Below are positions 56,250-64,000 of a DNA stretch of 64,000 nucleotides, piece after piece; within the stretch, counting starts at the first letter, position 1, and every line of letters starts with the position of its first letter. The notes beneath the pieces are model-generated. The model was not told the origin of the DNA, did not search any database, and saw only the letters and a program-made list of their open reading frames with translations. Origin of the DNA: Thecaphora thlaspeos (taxonomy: Eukaryota; Basidiomycota; Ustilaginomycetes; Urocystidales; Glomosporiaceae); assembly GCA_900291925.1 (NCBI GenBank), contig UWYS01000014.1:1-64000 (forward strand), written 5' to 3'. The translations under genes and the position numbers were made by a program.

Positions 56250-57157
56250 CTATGCCCAAAGATCTTGGGTGGTGACAAGCCTAGTATTGTATGGGCTGTT
56301 GAGACGGCGTAGGTACTTCATATTTTGCGCCTTGTTCACCAGCGACACCACTACTGTCAGAGCAGAATGGAGCTCCTGTGCCACTAGGTTCAAGTTTTCT
56401 GCACCCTCCATCCTACTCGAGATCAGGTAGTGGAGCACTTCACTCTCACGCCACTTGATTATCCAATCTAAGCTTTCTGCTTCTTTCCACAATTTCTGCC
56501 CTGTTTTTGCAATAGCAATGACCTCTTTTGATAGAAGCTGCATGTCATTTGCTACCAGGTGCATGCCCTTGTCTGTGAACCCGCTGTTCATCATCGAGTC
56601 AAAACGCTTGAAGTAGGTGTGGGCATCGGCAACCTTCAGCCAGGCTTCATTTGCCAGTGGATTTGCATCAAAAACGTTTGTGCAGCCAACTTGTGCTCCC
56701 ACTCAAGACCACACTTTATCCAGCTGGCCCAGGGCTTTCAATGGGTGACTATGCGGATTACTTGCAATAGCTGTGATGAGAATTGTGCCAGCTGCATCCA
56801 CTTGAGGGCTCTGGATGAGTGTCCACTCATGCTGACCACAGGGACTCTGTTGACCACCAAGTCATAGACCTTTCCAGAGAGCTGCCTGGAAAAGAAATCC
56901 TCTTTGTTGAAAGCCACAATGGGCTTGAAGGAGGCTGGAGTTTCTTTGGTAGCAGCCACCATGTGAGCAGTCAAAGGGTGGCGAGAGCCTCTTGAACCCT
57001 GGACAGTGTCCGATGTTGATCCTGACTTTGAGAGCAGGTTGTCAATCATATCCAGTCCATCAGTGACTGCTTTCAGATGGGTTTGAGTGGTGGACAGGGT
57101 TGCAAAGAAGGCCAGAGCCAGCGTGAGGTGGATGAGGACAAGGCATGCCCCTTGCAT
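56250..57157 (-). pseudogene. Family Y member 1, disrupted putative secreted protein
   Basis: Paralogue of the intact gene at 59.5-60.4 kb. The ATG at 57157 gives a hydrophobic leader (VLIHLTLALAFFATLST) followed by AVTDGLDMIDNLLSK, matching PLTDGLESIGKFISK in the intact copy. After VIRI the frame shifts (about 56745; one lost A would explain it) and continues as HPLKALGQLDKVWS. An in-frame TGA follows (near 56706), then VGAQVGCTN...YFKRFDSMMNSGFTDKG to the end, matching HFQGFDKMVQDGFTKKG. No GT-AG intron reconciles the two halves. The TGA sits where CGA would be a sense codon, consistent with a CpG transition. Confidence 0.7.
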
Positions 57158-59506
57158 GGTGAGGGATGTTGGACAGGGGACTGGTACTGAGGGGGGCTGT
57201 TTGCTTTGTGGAGATGTAGACACTGGGAGTGTGAGGGGGAGGGTTTAAGGAGCGTGGAAAGAGATTGTTAGAGGTTGAACCAAGGCTGAGAGAGTTTGGG
57301 AGGATGCGTGATTAGAATAGCGATTTCGCCCTTCCTGAGTTGCCCCTACTTATAACTTTCGACCTTGCCCGTTCTCATCAGGAACGGACGGCCGACGAGC
57401 GGTTTCACCATCTCACACAGATGGCTGGAAAAGGAAGTCCACTGCAGTGAAGGCCCCCACAGCGGCCGTGTGGGTTGTATATTTGGCAGGGCTCTGTCCG
57501 CATCACCTCACGGTGTGCAGAGGCTCGTCAGCCGAGGCCATTGTCGCTCTCCTTATTTTCCGTCGCCCGGTTGACATAATTCGACGGCTTACCGTTCCTT
57601 TGTATCGTCAAAGCGACGGAGGTATCATGCCTAGCTCAGGCCGGCACCGGAGCTGAGCACTCGCCGTTGAGAAACTGCCAACACACACACACTCCCACCC
57701 CACTTCGTTTGCATGGCTTCTTGCTCGTCCGGCTCTTTGTCTTCCATCTGCCCCACCATCTTCTTCCCCTTTCCTCCCACTTCAAGACTCCTCGTTGTCA
57801 GCCTCAGCTGCCTTGTCATTCTTCCTGCTCTATCCACACTCACTCTCTTCTTATCTTTCCAATGGCGTTGCTATATCGTCTTGCTCCTCTTCTCGCTCCC
57901 TCCTTTCCTCCTCTGGTGCGGCTTTGTCGATTGTTTCTTTCGTACAGCTGATGCTGATCCCTATGTTAGCCCCATCGAACTCGCCCGGCCGGCCTATGGT
58001 CTTTTCATGGCAAGCATGCTCTCCTTTCCTCTCTCTTCCTATTGTGTCTGACAGTCTGCCTCGACGGCCATCGAACCCCGCTCTCTGGCCACTTGCTTCT
58101 CGCCCCACTTGCCGCGACCGTCGCGAAATTTTTGCTCAACTCACCCTCCCAAAGCTGCTGCGCCCACGACCTTCCATGACATCGCTTTTTCCTCCCAGCC
58201 GTCCATATGTTTCGTTATCTGCTGTCCGTTCGTTCGCCTTTTCTGTTCTGCGCGCGCCACTTCCTCCTTCGTTTGTACAACTGACCTCTCGGCCCAGGCA
58301 GATTGAACGAAAGCAGCGTCCGCTTGCTACGAGTTTGACAATCACGGCATTCGTATCCCTATGCACTCACGCCCTCTGGCTGAAAATGTCACATTGACGG
58401 GCTAGACATGTGGGTCGCCGTGCAGATCTCGCCGGCGTGGTGTCCGCTTCTCACCTCGTCTGTCCCGCCTTTGTCGCCGCTGGCGTGGCACTGCTCGTCA
58501 TTGCCACGCCCTCCCTGCCTTCCCGTGTCTCCGTCATATGTGCTGAAGGTACTCTTCTCCTTTTGCTGTCCTCGCTATCTATTCTGTTCTTTTCGAGGCG
58601 CTCGTCCAGTTGGCTCTCCGTTGTTTGTTTCCGTGAATAACCCCTGCCAATCCACAGCTCCAGCCCTGTCCTTTCATCTGCGTGCCCTTTGACCATCGCT
58701 TCTTCACAACTCGGGGCGTAACAAACTAGGATCACGAATGACGACTGTGCCATGTGATCCAAATGAAGTGGATGGATGGTCTCAAATGGCCCATTATCGC
58801 CTTCAGCCACTTTGTCTGCAGCTGCCTCAGCGCTTTCTTGGCCTCGTAAAGAACTCGTCGAGTAGGCCAACTGAAGGGGCCTTGTTCCGAAGTCTCATTC
58901 CCCACATCCTATCATCACGGCTGCCTATGGAGCGCGGCATCGTGCTGTGTGCTTCGACGGCCCCCCTTCACTGTTTCACTGCGACCTAGACCAACTGGTT
59001 CGTGAACCTTAACAAGACACCCTTCTCTTCATACGAGGTCTCGCAGCTATCGAGATAATATATCTTTCTCCGTCCTCCCCCTCGTCCGTCGTCGTTGTGG
59101 CGTTTGTCATGACATTATTCCTCCTATTTCCGTATCCTCCTCGACCGAACTGCACAAACGTCCATTCTTAAGTTCGCATGGGCTATACGTACGGACCGGT
59201 AGCACCAGGAAGAATACTCGCTATTTGTAGGCCTGTCGTTTTCTGTTCCAGCTATAGCTGTATTTGCCGACGCCATCCTTCCCAGTCCGTGCTTACGCTC
59301 TAATTGCAAAGTAGAAGATTCTCTGTCGTTCCCCTTAGTCACTCTTGTTCAAAGTGGATCCATCTCAAAACCTCCAAGACCAACCCACGGACGAGTGCTG
59401 TTGAGACAAAGGTGGAACTGCCAAAGACAACAGAGCTGGCGAAGAGAAATTACGAAAGGTACGTCAAGTGAAAGACAGGAAGAAAGGATGCCCCTTCTGC
59501 TTTCGA
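57158..59506. other. 2.3-kb accessory spacer, no assigned gene
   Basis: Upstream of the family Y pseudogene, CpG content returns to normal abruptly at about 57300. Possible frames include a plus-strand 112-codon frame from the ATG at 57713 with two hydrophobic stretches, and a minus-strand frame at 58451-58870 without a good start. Neither has a recognisable domain, so I call neither. Confidence 0.4.
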
Positions 59507-60445
59507 CTATGCTCGCTTGGCTTCTCGGATCTCGGCGGTGGCGATGACCTGGTTAGGCTGCTTCAGTATGTTGGCTGCCTTGTCAGCTCGAGCCGTTACA
59601 GCTCGATTAGCTCGCTCGAGTTCCTCGATCGACCTGCCAAGCTGCTCTACACTCTCCACCTTGTTCGAACGAAGGTACTTGAGAGCTTCGGAAAGATCTT
59701 TGTCCAAGCGAATGAAGACGAGGTCTTCGGCGTCCTTCTTTATCTGCTCCCGGAGTGCCCTGAGGTCTTTCAGCTCTTCTGATAGACGCCCCATATGCTC
59801 GCTGTTTTCCAGCACCCCTTTCTTCGTAAAGCCATCTTGAACCATCTTGTCAAAGCCTTGGAAGTGCTTCGGGGATTCGATGATCTGCCGAGCGACTTTG
59901 GGCATGGCGGGCAGTTTGGGGTGGAGAAGGAGTTCTACCCCTTTCTCGTTCCAGAACTCGCGGAGCTCCACGGTGAGAAGCTCGGAGAGGGCTGCCCGGT
60001 TGCGATTCCTGATAGCCGCCAGGATATGTTGGCCTAGCTCGTCGAGCTTGACCATGGCCTCGCTGTGTTCTTGTGGAGGGGTTGGGACGATGATCTGAAG
60101 ATCTGACTTGAGCTTCTTGGAAAAGTCCCCAGTCAGGACCACTTCGTCGTCAAGCTCCATTGACTTCCGGATGGGCTGTGTCGCTCCCTTGGTGGCAGGA
60201 GTCGGGGGGCTGGCTGGCGGACGGAGACGTCGGAGCTCTTTCGATTCATCGGAAAAGTTGGGGGGCTGGTTCGATTTGGAGACGACCTTCTCGGAGTCGG
60301 CTGGTGACGCCGCCTTGGAGATGAACTTCCCAATGCTTTCGAGGCCGTCGGTAAGAGGTTCCATGCGGACTTGGACTGCGGACAGAGTTGCAAGGAAGAG
60401 GAGTGCGAGAGTGAAGGTGACGAGGATGCGGTGTGGCAACTGCAT
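59507..60445 (-). CDS. Putative secreted coiled-coil protein, family Y member 2
   Basis: Single exon, 312 aa, ATG at 60445. The N-terminus MQLPHRILVTFTLALLFLAT is a signal peptide or anchor. Then comes a Ser/Pro/Lys-rich linker (KELRRLRPPASPPTPATK). The C-terminal ~180 residues are helical and charged (ELLTVELREFWNEKGVELL, GFDKMVQDGFTKKG, RLSEELKDLRALREQIKKDAE, EQLGRSIEELERANRAVTAR) and look like coiled coil. I recognise no family. It is the intact paralogue of the disrupted gene at 56.2-57.2 kb. An ATATAAG box lies about 120 bp upstream (60563-60568, minus strand). Candidate effector by size and secretion only. Confidence 0.75.
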   Translation of the reverse strand: MQLPHRILVTFTLALLFLATLSAVQVRMEPLTDGLESIGKFISKAASPADSEKVVSKSNQPPNFSDESKELRRLRPPASPPTPATKGATQPIRKSMELDDEVVLTGDFSKKLKSDLQIIVPTPPQEHSEAMVKLDELGQHILAAIRNRNRAALSELLTVELREFWNEKGVELLLHPKLPAMPKVARQIIESPKHFQGFDKMVQDGFTKKGVLENSEHMGRLSEELKDLRALREQIKKDAEDLVFIRLDKDLSEALKYLRSNKVESVEQLGRSIEELERANRAVTARADKAANILKQPNQVIATAEIREAKRA

Positions 60446-61196
60446 GGCGAGAGAGGCGCGGCTGGGTTAGGGTGGCCGATTTCTGAAGGGGCAGAATGGG
60501 GCGGAACAGAGTCGCTGGGAAGGGGACAAAGACTGGGCAATGGGGCGAAAGATCGACCTTCTTATATCCTTTTCCTCCCCCCTCTTGCTCTTGTGAGCAC
60601 GCGAAGGTAGGAAGAGACGAAGGCCGAGCACACCGCCTCACGAAAGACTTCATTTCAAATGGGCGGCAGGATACGGGGCGGTAGTAACCGAGCTTATTAG
60701 GATGGGGTGGTAGTAGCAGAGCTTGGCGTGACGGGGCGGTAATGGCCTTACTGCAGTCTCACTCACCGTCAATACATGTGGATTGTGCCATTGTTCCGCT
60801 CATGTGATGTCCAGATGTAACGGTCAGCCAACGTGCCGGTTGCTCGCTTGCGGAAGGCTTCGGACTTCAACAGCACCTCCCCGCTCGGCACGTTCTTCAA
60901 CGCTGGACGTCGTAAGGTCAAGTTTTTTTTTGGTCGACACGTCAGTTTCGCTGAGCAGACATGCTCGCTCATTGTCTGCTTTTCCTTCTTCTTCGCTCGC
61001 TATTGTTTTCAAGGATCGACAATGATCACCTCCTCATACAACGCGACACGTCCTTGTTTCGATACTGTCCAAGTCCTGACCTTAGCACGAGGGTACAGCC
61101 TGCGAGTTCACTTCACGCTCTGCCATCTCCGTTCTGCGCATCGACACGATTCATCTTCGGTCTATCATTCTTCTATCCCCTTTCCGTCTATCCACC
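60446..61196. other. Spacer between family Y member 2 and prolyl oligopeptidase
   Basis: The left 150 bp is the promoter of family Y member 2. Near 60677-60740 a ~30-bp word (GGGGCGGTAGTAACCGAGCTTA and variants) recurs two to three times. No gene is seen. Confidence 0.45.
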
Positions 61197-63948
61197 TTAA
61201 AGCTTGCCCGCCGCTCCTTCACCCTCTCTGATCTTGAGACCGAGCGCTCGAGCGGTGATGGCGTACTTTTCCGCAGCCTCTTGGATTCTCTTCTGCACCG
61301 ATTTGCCCGCGCCGTGTCCGGCGTCTAGCTCGACTCGAAGTAGCAGCGGATTGGGATTCTGAGGTAGCTTGTGTTGCATCTCGGCCATCAGTTTGAAGGA
61401 GTGCGCCGGGACGACGCGGTCGTCGTGGTCTGCACAGGCTAGGATCGTCGTACTGATCGTGTATCGCAAGGAGGGAGGAAGAAGGGGTCAGCTGCGTCGT
61501 CATCGTAGCAAGTCGAGGTGCAACTTGCACACCGCTCACTCACGGGTAGACCTTGTTCGGATCGACGTTGTGCAGCGGCGAGTAGGCGTAGTTGTAGTCG
61601 AAGATCACCGGATCCTCCGACGGGTTGCCGTAGTCCGCCGTCCAGGCCTTGCCGATGGTCCACGTGTGGAACTTGAGCATGTCCATCACGCCGACGTCGG
61701 CCATGCCGGCGCCAATGCCGTGCTCCTCCTGGCACTGGTTGACGCACGCGGCGACGCCCAGCCCGCCGTTGGAGCCGCCGCTCAGGATGATCTTGCCCTT
61801 GGCCACGTACTTTTCCTCGTGCAGGTACTTGGCCGCCAAGAGGACATCGTCAAAGACGTTCTGCTTGTTGAGCAGCGAGCCGGCCTTGTGCCACTCGTCT
61901 CCGTACTCGCCGCCTCCGCGCGCATTCACGAACGCCATCACGCCGTTGTACGACGACGCCCACGTCATCATCGACGGGACAAAGGACGGCGTGATGGGGA
62001 TGTTGAAGCCGCCGTAAAAGTAGAGGATGGCTGGGCTGGAGCCGTTGCGCTCCATCGATTTGGGGTGGGTGATGAACATGGGCACGCGCGTCCCGTCCAA
62101 GGACGTGATAAAGACCTGTTCGCTGACAAAGTCATCGGCGCGGATCCCGGCCACCTTTGTGCTCGAGTAGAGCGTCTCGCTGGCCACCTTGTCCATCCCG
62201 GACGAGCCGCTCTTCCAGTCGAGGCGGACAATTTGGCCCGGGTTGACAAAGGAGACCGACTGGACAAAGGCGTGGTCGTCCTCCTTGCGGCCCGAGATCT
62301 GGCCGATGGTCCCGACGAGATCAGGGAGCAGGCGGTCGACGCGCTTGCCTGAGGCGAGGTCGTACTGGTAGAGCTCCTCCTTGACGTCGCGCGAGTAGAC
62401 GACGAGCAGCTTGTTGTCCGAGATGACCGAGAGGTCTGAGAGGAGCGCGCCCTTGTCCTCGGCGATGTGGTCGTGCAGCTCGACGTCGTTGCCGTCGAGC
62501 GCCCAAACGGGGCCGGCGTGCGCCTTGGCGGGGTCGACGTCGCAGTAGACCAGGCGGTAGTTAGGGGAGTTTTTGTTGGTGCGGAAGTAGAAGCGGTCTC
62601 CGACGTTTGTGACGTAGTCGAGGTCGTACTCGAAGCCGAGCGAGAGCGGGATCCACTTCATGTGCGGGCCGATCTCCTGATCGTGGAGCGAGGCGAGGAA
62701 GCAGCGCGACTTTTTGCCCGTGTCGCGCCAGTTGCGCAAGCAGAGGTAGCGGCCGTCGTCGGTGACCTCGGTGCCCCACATCGACTCGGCGATCTTTTCA
62801 TCAGTAGGGACGACGAGGATGTCCTCGGACTGCGGGGTCCCGATGCGGTGGTACCAGAGCTGGGCGCTGTTTGTGGCGTCGGTCTCTGTCCCCCTGTCCT
62901 GGACCTTGACGGTGGGGAAGCGTTGGTAGAAGATGCCGTTGTCGTCGTGGGTCCAGGTGGCGCCGCTGAACTTTACGTCGTCGAGAACGTCGTCGAGGCG
63001 ATCGGTGCCGCCCTCTGCGTGGATGTAGGGGGCGAGCTGGTCGGCCGAAATGTTGATGGTGCCGTTGGAGTTGTAGTGCTGTGCGGGGAGGCGGAAGGGC
63101 TTGTCGGTGGGGCGGAAGAAGATCTTGAACCAGTCTGAGCCGCTCTTTGAGATACCGTAGGCAAAGAACTTGGCCGTCTTGGAGAAGGTGGTGAGGCAGA
63201 GGGCGACGGTGCCGTTTGCGTCGAGGAGGTTCATGTCGAAGAAGATGTCGCCGGTGGGGCCGGACTGGTCCCTGCCTGCGCGCTGTGCGACCTGGGACTT
63301 GTTGGCACGGTAGATGAGGCCCTGCGGGCTGAGGCCGGAGTTGTAGGAGTAGTAGTAGTTGGCGTCGCCCTTGAGGGAGGGGTTGGAGGCGCGTGCAAAG
63401 TCAAAGTTGTTCTTGATGCGTTGCTTGAGGATGTCGAGGTCTGGCTGGCATGCTTCGAGGTAGGAGGCTGTGAGGGCAGCCTGTGCGTAGACCCATTGCT
63501 TGGTCTCTTGTGACTGCGAGGGGGGCGTCTCTAGCCAGGCGTAGGGTTCGGGGACGGTGACTTTGCCCTTTGCGGCCGAGTTGTAGGTGGTGGAGGCGGT
63601 GTCGTCGCGGCGTGCCGAAGGGTACGGGTTGGGCTGGGTGGACCAGCTGGCGGCGTTGGGTGGGCGAGGTGCGGCGTCAGTCGACATTGTGGCGAGGTGC
63701 GGGCAGGTGCGGCTGAAGTAAGGCGGGACGACGAGCGTGGTTGGGCGTGGCAGTAGTGGTGGTGGTGGTGGTGCTGCTGCTGCTGCAAAGGACGAGGTGG
63801 TGATGGTGACGAGGAGGAGGGATGCGGGAGAGAGGATGCGTGTGCGGCGGACGAGGATGGAGGTGGTGGACAAGGTGCGCCGAGCAGCGACTGTTGCTCT
63901 GGAGGAGGAGGAGGAGTTGCAGCTTATGGCGCGGCTGGCGAGGATCAT
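61197..63948 (-). CDS. Prolyl oligopeptidase (S9A serine peptidase)
   Basis: Cleaves short peptides after proline, normally in the cytosol. Exons 63948-61544 and 61452-61197 encode 886 aa from the first ATG, or 799 aa from the ATG at 63687 (MSTDAAPRPPNAASW). The shorter form fits the family better; the 87-residue extension is Arg/Ser-rich then hydrophobic and could be a mitochondrial or membrane leader. The propeller domain starts at VPEPYAWLETPPSQSQETKQW. The catalytic triad is visible: Ser in ILSGGSNGGLGVA, Asp in ACADHDDRVVP and His in LDAGHGAGKS (the latter two in exon 2). NARGGGEYGDEWHKAG is another S9A hallmark. Complete at both ends. Confidence 0.95.
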
Positions 63949-64000
63949 GGGCGGGTGCTGTGCGCTGTGGTGCGGTAGGCGCAGGCTAAGGCTGAGGATA

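Noticed and set aside
58451..58870. 140-codon minus-strand frame with basic KRRR patch
   Set aside because: Begins at TTG, the first ATG is internal, and there is no family match or neighbour support.
1..64000. tRNA, 5S or rRNA genes
   Set aside because: I looked for B-box-like GGTTCGA words and conserved rRNA segments by eye and found none convincing; a covariance-model scan would be needed to be sure.

Overview
The window is the left end of a chromosome from a GC-rich basidiomycete fungus. It opens with about 238 bp of CCCTAA telomere repeat. Nuclear genes then follow with short GT-AG introns of roughly 60-500 bp, strong G/C preference at third codon positions, and well-conserved housekeeping proteins (Rpb2, eEF2, Atm1, Sed5, RanGAP, Cwc25). 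The multi-intron genes and protein sequences fit Basidiomycota. A smut-type (Ustilaginomycotina) lineage is my guess and is not proven here.

Layout. 0-7 kb: telomere, an ATG6/Beclin gene whose 5' part runs into the telomere, then a complete SCH9-type AGC kinase. 7.4-13.3 kb: tandem-repeat arrays on both sides of one SDR oxidoreductase gene. 13.6-19.7 kb: a decayed BRCT/DNA polymerase X gene, SED5 and a CUS2/Tat-SF1 splicing gene. 19.7-27 kb: a gene-free block of about 7 kb built from several families of short palindrome-centred repeats. 27-48.7 kb: a dense housekeeping stretch (ORC6-like, eEF2, RNA1/RanGAP, ATM1, an Sls1-like mitochondrial gene, CWC25, RPB2). 49-60.5 kb: an accessory island with two small families of putative secreted proteins, each with one intact and one broken member, and an H-type lectin inside a strikingly CpG-poor segment. 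61-64 kb: a prolyl oligopeptidase.

The most unusual content is the repeat system. Roughly 80 copies of a 55-75 bp unit (family A, core TTTACTCGSGCGAGACGC) occur in four blocks in both orientations. They are accompanied by families B (~230 bp, AGCATATATGCT), C (66-81 bp, GCATATATGC), D (CCCGA/TCGGG inverted pairs), E (45-49 bp, GCTAGC) and F (ACGCGTCGC). Families share core words (GCATATATGC in B and C; CGAGACG in A, C and E). Two recurring pyrimidine-rich 'head' modules precede A arrays. No transposase, reverse transcriptase, CRISPR-like gene or RNA gene was seen with them. I could run no searches, so all family assignments rest on motif recognition.
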